Of a stretch of DNA of 64,000 nucleotides, positions 36,098 to 44,482 are shown piece after piece. The stretch covers positions 620,001 through 684,000 of the forward strand of contig NZ_FORP01000001.1 in NCBI RefSeq assembly GCF_900114035.1, read 5' to 3'. Position 1 is the first letter of the stretch, and each line of letters starts with the position of its first letter. Below the pieces are notes generated by a model that had not been told where the DNA came from, ran no database searches, and saw only the letters and a program-made list of their open reading frames with translations. A program made the position numbers and the translations under genes. Origin of the DNA: Amycolatopsis sacchari (GTDB taxonomy: Bacteria > Actinomycetota > Actinomycetes > Mycobacteriales > Pseudonocardiaceae).

Positions 36098-36697
36098 ATG
36101 ACGGACGGGACACGCCGGTCGCTGCACGGGGTGGCGGAGTTGCTGCTCGCGGGGCCGCAGTACCGGGCCACGGGGAAGATCCGGCTGCGCATCACCCCGG
36201 GCGGGTTCGGCACGGTGCTGGAGCCCGACCTGCGGGTGGCGGGCACCGAGCTGGTGGTGGGTGAGCGCCGGATCTCCTTGCCAGGGCGGACTTTCGCGGA
36301 GGTGGCCGCGGAGGCGGGGATCGAGGCCGGTGCGCCCGAGGGCGTGTACGCCGACGGTTCCGGGGTGGCGCCGGGGGAAACCATCGATCTGGACCCCGCG
36401 ACCACCGGGGAAATCCTCGCGGCCTACGCCGCCGGTGATGCCGCGTTGCGCGCGTTCGCGCCGGGCGTGGAGCTGGTGTTGTGGCCGGAGCACTTCGACG
36501 TCGCCGTCACCGTCGACGAGATCAACTACGGCGTCTCCCCCGGTGACGGCTACCTCGGCGAGCCCTACGCCTACGTCGGCCCGCACCGGCCGCGGCGGGG
36601 TCCGTTCTGGACCGCCCCGTTCGGCGCCGCCCGGCCGCTGCGCGAGCTGCCCGACATCGCGGGCTTCTTCGCCGCGGGCCGGGCGGCCGCGGCATGA
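36098..36697 (+). CDS. Conserved hypothetical protein
   Basis: This 199-residue cytoplasmic protein has no membrane segment or familiar motif. It opens MTDGTRRSLHGVAELLLAGPQYRATGKIRLRITPGGFGTV, and later shows FDVAVTVDEINYGVSPGDGYLGEPYAYVGPH and FWTAPFGAARPL, a well-ordered beta-rich pattern that suggests a conserved fold. I do not recognise it and infer no function. A start with GGAGGGGG upstream and a clear hairpin right after the stop support it as a real gene. It lies 31 bp after the Lrp-type regulator on the same strand. Confidence 0.75.
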   Translation: MTDGTRRSLHGVAELLLAGPQYRATGKIRLRITPGGFGTVLEPDLRVAGTELVVGERRISLPGRTFAEVAAEAGIEAGAPEGVYADGSGVAPGETIDLDPATTGEILAAYAAGDAALRAFAPGVELVLWPEHFDVAVTVDEINYGVSPGDGYLGEPYAYVGPHRPRRGPFWTAPFGAARPLRELPDIAGFFAAGRAAAA

Positions 36698-36706
36698 GCT
36701 GTGCGA

Positions 36707-36739
36707 CTGGGGCGGTCCGGCGGTACCGGGCCGCCCCAG
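36707..36739 (+). terminator. Hairpin after the 36098-36697 gene
   Basis: CTGGGGCGG (36707-36715) pairs with CCGCCCCAG (36731-36739). Inside, CCGG pairs with CCGG across one G-U pair, giving a stem of about 14 bp with a CGGTA loop. It starts 9 nt after the stop codon. It lacks a U-tract, which is common for actinobacterial terminators. A second, weaker hairpin (GTGCCGG/CCGGCAC, 36836-36860) follows in the same 289-bp gap, where I see nothing else but repeated TCCAGTGTG. Confidence 0.7.
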
Positions 36740-36986
36740 CCTGGAGCAATCGAGCGAACGCTGGCCCCGACCGGACGTCGCGACTGCTCCCCTGCGAGCG
36801 GCTCGGTCCCCGAACGACCGCCACCCGCCCCCGTCGTGCCGGGGCCCCGAGCACCGGCACGCCATCCAGTGTGCGGCGAACGGTCCAGTGTGGATACGGC
36901 CGTAAGTCCCAACGTGGTGGGGACCGGGGTCCATCCCCTTCGCTATCGTCTTCCGGCACCAGCAGGCCAGCGCGAGACCGAGGAGC

Positions 36987-37874
36987 GTGGCAGGAGTGAC
37001 CGCACCGGAGGGGGTGCGCGCCACCGCGTTGCTCACCACCTACGCGCGGGCGCAGGAGTCCGCGCGCCAGGACCGGCTGTTCGACGACCCGTGGGCGCGC
37101 TTGTTCGTGGCCGAGGCGACCGCGTTCACCGGGGCCGGGCTGCCCCGGATCGGGATGGCCCGTGACGACGGGATTTCGCCGCTGTGGCGGGCCTTCAGCT
37201 CCTACTTCGCCGTGCGCACCCCGTTCTACGACGAGCGGGTCCGGCGGGCGGTGGCGGCCGGGGTGCGACAGGTGGTCCTGCTCGGCGCGAGCATGGACAC
37301 GCGCGCCTACCGGCTCGGGCTGCCGGGCGACACGACGGTGTTCGAGCTGGACGGCGCGTCGGTGCTGGACTTCAAGAACGGTGTGCTCATCCGGCACGGC
37401 GCCGAGCCGACGTGCCGGCGCGTGCCGGTGCCGGTGGAGCTGCGGGAGGACTGGGCGGCACCGTTGCGTGAGGCCGGGTTCCGGCCTGGCGAGCCGGTGC
37501 TGTGGCTGGCCGAGGGGGTGCTGATGTACTTCACGGCGGAGGAGAGCGACCGGCTGGTCGCCACGGTCACGGGCCTGTCGGGCGCCGGGGCGCGGCTGCT
37601 GACCGAGTACCCCGCGCGGCAGGTGGACGAGGAGACGATGACCCGGCGGGCCACCGACGAGGCCGAGCGGATCTCCGCGATGATGATGGCCGCGCTCGTG
37701 CGCTCGGGGCCGGACGCCGGGCCTGAGGAGTGGTTGCGCCGCTTCGGGTGGGCGGCCGAGGTGACCGACATCGCCGCGGAACTGCGGCGGCACGGCCGCG
37801 AGGTGCCGGACGTGTTCGCCGACTCCGCCGACCGCGTGCCCGTGTGGCTGATCGAGGCCGTACTCAGGGGATGA
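36987..37874 (+). CDS. SAM-dependent O-methyltransferase, LCMT-like (TIGR00027 type)
   Basis: The 295-residue protein shows the family pattern: the helix VRATALLTTYARAQESARQDRLFDDPWA, YFAVRTPFYDERV, QVVLLGASMDTRAYRL (SAM site), VFELDGASVLDFKN, and VLWLAEGVLMYFTAEESDRL. Family members are leucine carboxyl methyltransferase relatives that methylate small molecules or polyketide parts; the substrate is unknown. GTG 36987 or GTG 36996 may be the start, since GAGGAG lies 2 or 11 nt away respectively. It is a single gene before the tetR-tetX pair. Confidence 0.88.
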   Translation: MAGVTAPEGVRATALLTTYARAQESARQDRLFDDPWARLFVAEATAFTGAGLPRIGMARDDGISPLWRAFSSYFAVRTPFYDERVRRAVAAGVRQVVLLGASMDTRAYRLGLPGDTTVFELDGASVLDFKNGVLIRHGAEPTCRRVPVPVELREDWAAPLREAGFRPGEPVLWLAEGVLMYFTAEESDRLVATVTGLSGAGARLLTEYPARQVDEETMTRRATDEAERISAMMMAALVRSGPDAGPEEWLRRFGWAAEVTDIAAELRRHGREVPDVFADSADRVPVWLIEAVLRG

Positions 37875-37958
37875 CGCCGGATCGTGCTCCCGGCGAGCAC
37901 GATCATGTTCGTCCTCTTCCATTACCCTGACCAGGCCCAACCATATCGATGAGACGCA

Positions 37959-37987
37959 GCGAACATGTTCGTCACGAACATGTTCGC
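37959..37987. promoter_or_regulatory. 29-bp palindromic operator before tetR-tetX
   Basis: Two copies of the perfect palindrome GAACATGTTC lie at 37961-37970 and 37976-37985. The full 29-bp stretch is itself an inverted repeat with only the central base unpaired. A third copy with one mismatch (GATCATGTTC) lies at 37901-37910. The -10-like TATAGT (37988-37993) follows directly, 6 nt before the ATG, so bound repressor would block the promoter and the transcript may be leaderless. Confidence 0.82.
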
Positions 37988-37999
37988 TATAGTGGGGGC

Positions 38000-38710
38000 A
38001 TGGCCGTCGACCAGAACCCGATCCGCAGCCGCCGGGAACGCCCGGCGAAACCCGCCCTCACCCGCGAAGGCATCGTCACCACGGCGGTGCGGCTCATGCG
38101 GGCCGAAGGCCTGCAGAAGGTCACGATGCGCCGCCTGGCGCAGGAGCTCGACACGGGCCCCGCGTCGCTCTACGTGTACGTGGCCAGCACGGCCGAGCTG
38201 CACGCCGCCGTGCTGGACGAACTGCTCGGCACCGTCGATCTCGAGCCCGTGCGGGCGCGGGGCGACTGGCGGGACCGGCTGATCGGGGTGCTGACCTCCT
38301 ACACCACCGTGCTGTTCGCGCATCCCGAGCTGGCCAGGGCGGCGCTCGTCGCGCGGCCCAGCGGCCGGCACTACCTGCGGCTCGTCGAAGGGCTGCTGGC
38401 CCTGCTGGACGAGGGCGGCGTCCCGCCGGCCCAGGCGGCTTGGGGAGTGGACCTGCTGCTGCTGCAGGCCACCGCCACCGCCACCGAACACACCGGCCGG
38501 ACGGACGGTGAGGAAGCCGCCGGGTGGGACGCGCTCGTCCGCGCGCTGCGCGCCGCGTCGCCGTCCCACCCGCACCTCGCCGCGGTCGCGGGCGAGCTGC
38601 TGTCCGGCGAACCCCGCGAGCGCCTCACCTGGGGCTTCCTCGCACTGATCAACGGCATCGCCTACACGCCGCGGCACGCGGCCAGGAACTCCGAGGAGCA
38701 CAAGTCATGA
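38000..38710 (+). CDS. TetR-family repressor of the tetX-like gene
   Basis: The protein is 236 residues from ATG 38000. After a basic N-terminus, the HTH spans about residues 22-65 (TREGIVTTAVRLMRAEGLQKVTMRRLAQELDTGPASLYVYVAS, quoted in part). It is followed by a TetR class C-terminal region with GWDALVRALRAASPSHP. That domain resembles the TetR/TetR_C branch controlling antibiotic-modifying genes. The gene has a palindromic operator just upstream, and its stop overlaps the start of the flavoprotein gene (ATGA). Autorepression of the pair is a strong inference. Confidence 0.92.
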   Translation: MAVDQNPIRSRRERPAKPALTREGIVTTAVRLMRAEGLQKVTMRRLAQELDTGPASLYVYVASTAELHAAVLDELLGTVDLEPVRARGDWRDRLIGVLTSYTTVLFAHPELARAALVARPSGRHYLRLVEGLLALLDEGGVPPAQAAWGVDLLLLQATATATEHTGRTDGEEAAGWDALVRALRAASPSHPHLAAVAGELLSGEPRERLTWGFLALINGIAYTPRHAARNSEEHKS

Positions 38711-39837
38711 CCCACTACCCCATCGCGATCATCGGCGCCGGGCTCGGCGGCCTCACGCTGGCACGCGTCCTGCACGTCCACGGTCTCGAGGCCGCGGTGT
38801 TCGACCTGGCGCCGGGTCCGCACGACCGCCCGCAGGGCGGCATGCTCGACATCCACGACGACTCCGGCCAGGAGGCACTGCGGGCCGCGCGCCTGCACGA
38901 GGCGTTCCGCGAGCTCGTGCACCCCGGCGGGCAGGCGATGCACGTCTTCGACCGGCACGGCGTGCTGCGCTTGGCCGAGGAGGACGACGACCGCGGCAGG
39001 CCGGAGGTCGACCGCGGGCAGCTGCGGGACCTGCTGCTCGGCTCGCTGCCCGAGGGAACCATCCGCTGGCACGCGAAGGTGACCGCCGCCCGCCCGCTCG
39101 GCGACGGCCGCCACGAGGTCACCCTCGCCGACGGCACGGTGTTCACCACCGATCTGCTCGTCGGCGCGGACGGCGCCTGGTCCCGGATCCGGCCGCTGGT
39201 GTCGGACGCTGAGCCGGTCTACACGGGAATGTCCTTCGTGGAGGCCGACCTGCTCGACGCCGACCGCCGCCACCCGGCGTGTGCCGAGGTCGTCGGCGGC
39301 GGCATGCTGTTCGCGCTCGGCGACGGCCGGGGCCTGCTGGGGCACCGGGAGCCCGACGGGAGCCTGCACATCTACGCCGGGGTCCGCGCCGGGCAGGACT
39401 GGCTGTCCGGTCTGGACTTCACCGACACCGCCCGCGCCAAGGCCGCGGTGCTCGCCGAGTTCGCGGACTGGGACGAGAGCCTGCGTGCCCTGATCGCGGA
39501 AGCGGACGGGCCGCTCGTGCGCCGCGAGATCCACGCGCTGCCGGTCGGGCACCGGTGGGAGCGGGTGCCGGGCGTGACGCTGCTCGGCGACGCCGCGCAC
39601 GTGATGTCCCCGTTCGCCGGGGAGGGCGCGAACCTCGCCATGCAGGACGGCGCCGAACTCGGGCTCGCGCTCGCCGCGCACCCCGGGGACACCGAAGCCG
39701 CGCTGGCCGCCTACGAGCGTGCGCTGTTCCCGCGTGCCGAGCACGCGGCGGCCGAATCCGCGCGGAGCATGGAGATCATGTTCCGCGCCGACGCCCCGCA
39801 GGGCGTGCTCGACATGTTCGCCGCCATCTCGGACTGA
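38707..39837 (+). CDS. TetX-like FAD-dependent monooxygenase
   Basis: The 376-residue flavoprotein has IAIIGAGLGGLTLARVL, the TetX-type GGMLDIHDDSGQEALRAA, DRGQLRDLLLGSLPEGTIRW, LVGADGAWSRIRPLVSD, and the closing LLGDAAHVMSPFAGEGANLAMQDGAELG (quoted in part). The order and wording of these motifs follow TetX, which hydroxylates and inactivates tetracyclines. The relation to TetX is by remembered motif similarity, so the substrate may be another aromatic polyketide. It is translationally coupled to the upstream TetR gene. Confidence 0.9.
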   Translation: MTHYPIAIIGAGLGGLTLARVLHVHGLEAAVFDLAPGPHDRPQGGMLDIHDDSGQEALRAARLHEAFRELVHPGGQAMHVFDRHGVLRLAEEDDDRGRPEVDRGQLRDLLLGSLPEGTIRWHAKVTAARPLGDGRHEVTLADGTVFTTDLLVGADGAWSRIRPLVSDAEPVYTGMSFVEADLLDADRRHPACAEVVGGGMLFALGDGRGLLGHREPDGSLHIYAGVRAGQDWLSGLDFTDTARAKAAVLAEFADWDESLRALIAEADGPLVRREIHALPVGHRWERVPGVTLLGDAAHVMSPFAGEGANLAMQDGAELGLALAAHPGDTEAALAAYERALFPRAEHAAAESARSMEIMFRADAPQGVLDMFAAISD

Positions 39838-39858
39838 GCAGTCGCGTGTGGACGGGCC

Positions 39859-40449
39859 TCAGTCGGCGGGGTAGAGCCGTCCCATCAGTTCGAGGACCTC
39901 GTCGATCAGCCTGCGGGCCTTGGCGCGGCTGGGAGCGGTGGCCACCTCCCGGCCGGCCTCGGTCGCCATCGCCGTCAGGCACAGCACGAGCATGTCGCTC
40001 AACGGCCGGGTGTGGCCGTTCACCAGCGTGGAGTTGGCGTGCAGCCACTCGCGGAACCGTTCCCGCGTGAGCATGCCGAACCCCGCGGGCCCGCCGCCGG
40101 AGAGGAACACCGTCGCCAGCTCCCGCTCCTCCCAGCAGCCTTCCAGGTAGGCGCGGGTGCCGACGATGAACAGGCGCAGCGCGTCGTCCTCCCCGCGGGC
40201 CAGCGCGGACCGGAACGCCTGCGCCGAGCGGTGCTGCTGCCGCCGCTGGTAGTCGTTGTAGAGCGTGATGTACAGATCGGACTTCGCGGCGAAGTGGTGG
40301 TAGAGGCTGCCGATGCTCGCGCCCGCCCGGTCGGCGATCTCGACCATGTTCGCGGCGTCGTACCCGGACGCGGTGAACACCTCGCGCGCCGCCTCGAGCA
40401 GCGCGGCGCGCGTGGTCTGCGCTCTCCTGCTGCCTGCCACCTCGGTCAT
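39859..40449 (-). CDS. TetR-family regulator downstream of the liv operon
   Basis: The 196-residue protein has an HTH at residues 9-55 (TTRAALLEAAREVFTASGYDAANMVEIADRAGASIGSLYHHFAAKSDLY, quoted in part) and a helical ligand domain. It lies 99 bp after livK on the same strand, but a 15-bp perfect hairpin separates them, so it probably has its own promoter. The 19-bp palindrome between livG and the acyl-CoA ligase is a candidate target, though a distance of almost 5 kb leaves that open. It is convergent with the tetX-like gene. Confidence 0.87.
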   Translation of the reverse strand: MTEVAGSRRAQTTRAALLEAAREVFTASGYDAANMVEIADRAGASIGSLYHHFAAKSDLYITLYNDYQRRQQHRSAQAFRSALARGEDDALRLFIVGTRAYLEGCWEERELATVFLSGGGPAGFGMLTRERFREWLHANSTLVNGHTRPLSDMLVLCLTAMATEAGREVATAPSRAKARRLIDEVLELMGRLYPAD

Positions 40450-40512
40450 GCCCCGATTCTGCCGGATGCCGGGCGGCCGGGACCGCGGGCACGCGCGTCC
40501 GGCCCGCGGTTT

Positions 40513-40547
40513 CGCACGATGGGGCGGCCTGACCGCCCCATCGTGCG
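40513..40547 (-). terminator. Strong hairpin after livK
   Basis: CGCACGATGGGGCGG (40513-40527) and CCGCCCCATCGTGCG (40533-40547) form a perfect 15-bp stem with a 5-nt loop. It begins 1 nt after the livK stop codon on the minus strand. There is no T-run, as is usual in high-GC actinobacteria. It should end the livGFHMK transcript. Confidence 0.85.
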
Positions 40548-40548
40548 G

Positions 40549-41853
40549 TCAGGCCGGCGGGATGCCGTTGGGCGGCGCGCTGGGCTGGCCTCCCAGGTAC
40601 GGCACGATCGGGCCGGCGCCGTCGTCGGTGGTGGCGGGGGTGCCTTCCCCGGTCTGCCGCCCGCCGCGCACCGTCGCGATCTGCCCGCCCGTGAACCCGG
40701 CGTGGCTGTCGGCGCTGTAGCGGAACGGCACGAGCCCCGGCCCGCGGAAGCCGCCCTTGTTCAGGGTGTCGATGAGCTTCTGCCGGGTCAGGTCGCGGCC
40801 GGTGGCCTGCAGCGCCTGCACGAAGGTGTAGGCGTAGGACATCGCGTAGTACACGTTGCCGTCGAAGGGGATGGTGGGGATGTACTGGTCGTGGATCTTG
40901 CGGAACAACGCCGTCCAGGAGTTCGCCGTGTCGTCCAGCGGCGGGAGGTAGGCGCTGGTGACGAGCCCTTCGATGAGGTCCGCGCCCCGCACCGGCGAAC
41001 CCGCGCGCTGCGCGAAGTTCTCCAGGAGCCCGGACACGGTGATCGGGTCGGAGCCCACACTGGACGCGACGAGCGCGGGCCGGTAGCCGAGCTTGAGCGC
41101 GGCCAGCTTGAACAACGCGGTGTAGGCGGGGATGGTCTCCAGCACGACGACGTCGGCCTGGGCGCGGGCGATCGCCGAGACCTGCGCGGCGACGTCGGTG
41201 TTGCCGGGCTGGTAGGGCTCGCGGGCCACGACCCGCGCGGGGTCGATGAACTTGTCCAGGCCCTTCATGCCGTCGTGGCCGAAGTCGTCGTCCTGGTAGA
41301 AGTAGGCGATCTTCTTGCCGGCGAAGGTTTTCTTCACGTAGTCGCCGAGGATCTTGCCCTCGACGGTGTAGTCGGGCTGCCAGCCGTAGGTGTAGGGGTG
41401 GTCCTTCGGGTTGTCCCAGCAGGTGCAGCCGGAGGCGACGAACAGGTCGGGCACGCGGGAGCTGTTGAGGAAGTCCACGACCTTGGTGTGCGTGGGGGTG
41501 CCCAGCGCGCCGACGATGGCGAACACGTTGTCCTGCAACACCAGCTGCTTGGTCAGGGTGACCGTCTGCGCGGGGTTGTAGCCGTCGTCGAGGTACTTGT
41601 AGACGATCTGCCTGCCGTGCACGCCGCCCTGCGCGTTGACGTAGTCGAAGAACGCCTTCGCCGCCGGGCCCTGTTCGCTGTAGCCGGGGGCCGCGGTGCC
41701 GGTGAGCGGCAGCGTGCTGCCGATCGTCACGGTGGTGTCGGTGACGCCGGGGCTGCCGCCGGAACCGCTGCCCCCGCCGGCGCACCCGGACAGTGCCAGT
41801 GCCAGTGCGGCGGTGAGCGCGATCCCTGCCCGCACCTGTCTCGAAGGAGCCAT
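40549..41853 (-). CDS. livK: Branched-chain-amino-acid-type ABC substrate-binding lipoprotein
   Basis: The 434-residue protein has a lipoprotein signal peptide ending LALALSGCAGGG, then a periplasmic-binding-protein type I fold: TIGSTLPLTGTAAPGYSEQ, YLDDGYNPAQTVTLTKQLV, FAIVGALGTPTHTKV, FYQDDDFGHDGMKGL, and VVVLETIPAYTALFK. It captures an amino acid-like or short-chain ligand outside the membrane. Typical Liv-class proteins also bind amides, aromatics or urea, so the ligand is open. GGGAGAA before ATG 41853 is a good ribosome site. It is the last gene of livGFHMK. Confidence 0.92.
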   Translation of the reverse strand: MAPSRQVRAGIALTAALALALSGCAGGGSGSGGSPGVTDTTVTIGSTLPLTGTAAPGYSEQGPAAKAFFDYVNAQGGVHGRQIVYKYLDDGYNPAQTVTLTKQLVLQDNVFAIVGALGTPTHTKVVDFLNSSRVPDLFVASGCTCWDNPKDHPYTYGWQPDYTVEGKILGDYVKKTFAGKKIAYFYQDDDFGHDGMKGLDKFIDPARVVAREPYQPGNTDVAAQVSAIARAQADVVVLETIPAYTALFKLAALKLGYRPALVASSVGSDPITVSGLLENFAQRAGSPVRGADLIEGLVTSAYLPPLDDTANSWTALFRKIHDQYIPTIPFDGNVYYAMSYAYTFVQALQATGRDLTRQKLIDTLNKGGFRGPGLVPFRYSADSHAGFTGGQIATVRGGRQTGEGTPATTDDGAGPIVPYLGGQPSAPPNGIPPA

Positions 41854-41876
41854 CTGTTCTCCCTTTCCTCGGACCG

Positions 41877-42893
41877 TCATCGGGGGTGGAGCCTGGCGCG
41901 CACCGTGCGGCCGGCCCAGCGGACGCCGGACTGCAGCCCGCCGGGGAACAGCAGGATCACCACGATCAGCACGACCCCGTAGAGCACCAGCGGCACGTTG
42001 GCGTAGATCTCTTCGGGCAGGTCGGCGGCCTGCGCCAGGTCGTTGGACCAGGTGGGCAGCAAGGTCACCAGCACCGCGCCGTAGACCGCCCCGGCGAGGC
42101 TGCCCAGCCCGCCGAGCACGGCGGCGGTGAGCAGCGACAGCGACAGGGTGAGCCCGAACGCGCCGGGCGAGGCGAGGTTGTTGACCGTCGCGAACAGCGC
42201 CCCGGCGAGTCCCGCGCAGCCGGCGCTGACCCAGAACGCGAGGATCTGCGTGCGGGCGACGGGCACCCCGGACAGCGCGGCGGCGTCCTCGTCCTCCCGC
42301 ACCAGCCGCATGTTGCGGCCCAGCGGGCTGCGCACCAGGTTCGCGAGCAGGAACAACACGAGCACCAGGCACAGCGCGCCGATCCAGGCGTGCCAGCGCT
42401 CCACCGGGAACGCCTCGCCGAGCGACAACGGGGGCGGCGGCGGGGTGACGACGAGGCCGTTGGCGCCGCCCAGGGCGTCCCGCAGGCCGTGGTAGTCCGC
42501 CAGCGACGGCAGCCCGACGGCGAGTGCGAGCGTGGCCCCGGCGAGGTAGGGGCCCCGCAGCCGGGCGGCGGCGACCCCGACGAGCGCGCCCAGCAGTGCG
42601 GTGAGCACGGTCGCGGCGACGAGCACGAGCGCCAGCGGCCACTGCTGGTGTGCCAGCAGCAGCGCGGTGGTGTAGGCGCCGACGGCGACGAACGCGCCGT
42701 GCCCGAGCGAGATCTGTCCACTGAGGCCGGACAGCACGGTGAGGCCCGCGGTGGCGATCGTGGTGTAGCAGATCTGGGCGAGCTGCAGGTCGCCGAACGG
42801 GTCGAGCGAGATCGACAGCAGGTACAGCGCGAGCAGGCCGAGCGCGGCGCAGCTCAGGTGCCTGACCACAGTGGACCGCCACACCCGCGTCAT
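41877..42893 (-). CDS. livM: Branched-chain-amino-acid-type ABC permease, LivM
   Basis: The 338-residue integral membrane protein has about ten helices and the LivM motif GLSGQISLGHGAFVAVGAYTTALL. It also has LVREDEDAAALSGVPVARTQILAFWVSA, the coupling region facing the ATPases (quoted in part). The start overlaps the livH stop by ATGA, and livK follows 23 nt after its stop. It forms the transmembrane channel together with LivH. Confidence 0.92.
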   Translation of the reverse strand: MTRVWRSTVVRHLSCAALGLLALYLLSISLDPFGDLQLAQICYTTIATAGLTVLSGLSGQISLGHGAFVAVGAYTTALLLAHQQWPLALVLVAATVLTALLGALVGVAAARLRGPYLAGATLALAVGLPSLADYHGLRDALGGANGLVVTPPPPPLSLGEAFPVERWHAWIGALCLVLVLFLLANLVRSPLGRNMRLVREDEDAAALSGVPVARTQILAFWVSAGCAGLAGALFATVNNLASPGAFGLTLSLSLLTAAVLGGLGSLAGAVYGAVLVTLLPTWSNDLAQAADLPEEIYANVPLVLYGVVLIVVILLFPGGLQSGVRWAGRTVRARLHPR

Positions 42894-43768
42894 ACCCGCC
42901 GCTCCGCTCCCCTGCCGAACAACCCGTTCGGCCGCACCATCAACACGAAGATCAGCACCACGAGCGCCGCGAACGTGACGACGTCGGGCCCCAGGTAGCC
43001 GGAGACGTAGCTCAGCACCGCGCCCAGCAGCACCCCGCCGACGACGGCACCGGGTGGGCTGTCCAGCCCGCCGATGACGGCGGCGGTGAAGCCGAACACG
43101 AGTGTCGCGTCGAACGCGGTGGGGCTGACGAACGTGGCCGGCGCGATGAGCACCCCGGCGACGGCTCCGACCACGGCGGCCAGCGCCCAGCCGACGGTCA
43201 GCATGCGCCCGACGCGCACGCCCAGCAGCCGCGCGACCTCGGGCGCGAACGCCGCCGAGCGCATCCGCAGCCCGAGTGAGGTGCGCCGGAACACGAAGGC
43301 GAGCACCGCCATCACCCCGAGCACGACGAGCACGACCCACAGGTCGTTGGGCGAGAACAGCAGCTGGTGGCCCGCGACGCGGAACCCGGTGATGTCGAAC
43401 CCCGGCGGGTACGAGCGCGGGGTGCCGCCGAAGACCATGCCCGCCACGCCCTGCAGCAGGACGAGCAGCCCGAAGGTGACCACGACGGCGTCCAGCGGCG
43501 GGCGCCGCTCGACCGGGCGCATCAGCACCCGCTCCACGACCGCGCCCAGCACCAGTCCACTGAGGACGGCCACGAGCAGCGCGAGCCAGTAGGAGCCACC
43601 GGAACCGGCCACGGTGTGGGCGAGGAACGTGGTGACCATGAGCATGCCGCCCTGGGCGAAGTTGACGATCCGGGTGGAGCGCCAGATCAGCACCAGCGCC
43701 AGCGCGACGGCGGCGTAGACCGCGCCGGTGGTCAGGCCCGCGAGTGTCAGGTCGAGGAAACGGCCCAT
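42890..43768 (-). CDS. livH: Branched-chain-amino-acid-type ABC permease, LivH
   Basis: The 292-residue membrane protein begins DLTLAGLTTGAVYAAVALALVLIW, the standard LivH opening. It has the ATPase-coupling segment RRTSLGLRMRSAAFAPEVARLLGV and ends near VLIFVLMVRPNGLFG. It directly follows livF with no gap and overlaps livM by 4 nt. It pairs with LivM in the importer channel. Confidence 0.93.
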   Translation of the reverse strand: MGRFLDLTLAGLTTGAVYAAVALALVLIWRSTRIVNFAQGGMLMVTTFLAHTVAGSGGSYWLALLVAVLSGLVLGAVVERVLMRPVERRPPLDAVVVTFGLLVLLQGVAGMVFGGTPRSYPPGFDITGFRVAGHQLLFSPNDLWVVLVVLGVMAVLAFVFRRTSLGLRMRSAAFAPEVARLLGVRVGRMLTVGWALAAVVGAVAGVLIAPATFVSPTAFDATLVFGFTAAVIGGLDSPPGAVVGGVLLGAVLSYVSGYLGPDVVTFAALVVLIFVLMVRPNGLFGRGAERRV

Positions 43769-44482
43769 TCAGCCCTCCAGGTAAGCGCGCCGGACGCGGT
43801 CGTCGGCGGCCAGCCGGGTGGCGTCGTCGTCGGCGACCTTGCGGCCGAGGTTGAGCACGACGGCGCGGTCGGCGACCGACAGGGCGGTGGCCGCGTTCTG
43901 CTCGACCAGCAGCAACGTCAGCCCGGTCTGCTCGCGCAGGGCACGCAGGGTGGCGATGATCCGGGCGGTGGTGCGCGGGGCGAGGCCGAGGGAGGGTTCG
44001 TCGAGCAGCAGCAGCTCCGGTCGGCTCATCAGGGCGCGCCCGATCGCGAGCATCTGCCGTTCGCCGCCGGAAAGCGCTTCCGCGCGCTGGTGCCTGCGCT
44101 CGGCGAGCGGCGGGAACAGCTCGAACATCCGCGCCGTCCCCGTTTTCAGCCAGCCGCGGTCCCGCCGCCACAGCCCGCCGAGCCGCAGGTTCTCCTCGAC
44201 GGTGAGCTCGACGATCACGCCGCGGCCTTCCGGCACGTGGGCCATGCCCAGCCGCACGAGGTCCTCCGGCGCGCGCCGGGTGACGTCCCGCCCGCCGAGC
44301 ACCACGCTGCCCGCCTTCGGGGGCAGGAGACCGCTGATCACCCGCAGGAGCGTGGTCTTGCCCGCGCCGTTGACGCCGAGCACGGCGGTGATCGACCCCC
44401 GCTCGACGTGCAGGTCGACGCCGTGCAGCGCCCGCACCGGGCCGTAGGCCGCCGCCAGCCCGCGCACCTCAAGCATCGGCAC
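43769..44482 (-). CDS. livF: Branched-chain-amino-acid-type ABC ATPase, LivF
   Basis: The ATPase (237 residues, or 235 from ATG 44476) has Walker A VNGAGKTTLLRVISGLL, the LivF-type AHVPEGRGVIVELTVEENL, signature LSGGERQMLAIGRALM and Walker B LLLLDEPSLGLAP. LivF forms the heterodimeric ATPase with LivG. It overlaps the livG stop by 8 or 14 nt, depending on the start, and abuts livH. Confidence 0.94.
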   Translation of the reverse strand: MPMLEVRGLAAAYGPVRALHGVDLHVERGSITAVLGVNGAGKTTLLRVISGLLPPKAGSVVLGGRDVTRRAPEDLVRLGMAHVPEGRGVIVELTVEENLRLGGLWRRDRGWLKTGTARMFELFPPLAERRHQRAEALSGGERQMLAIGRALMSRPELLLLDEPSLGLAPRTTARIIATLRALREQTGLTLLLVEQNAATALSVADRAVVLNLGRKVADDDATRLAADDRVRRAYLEG

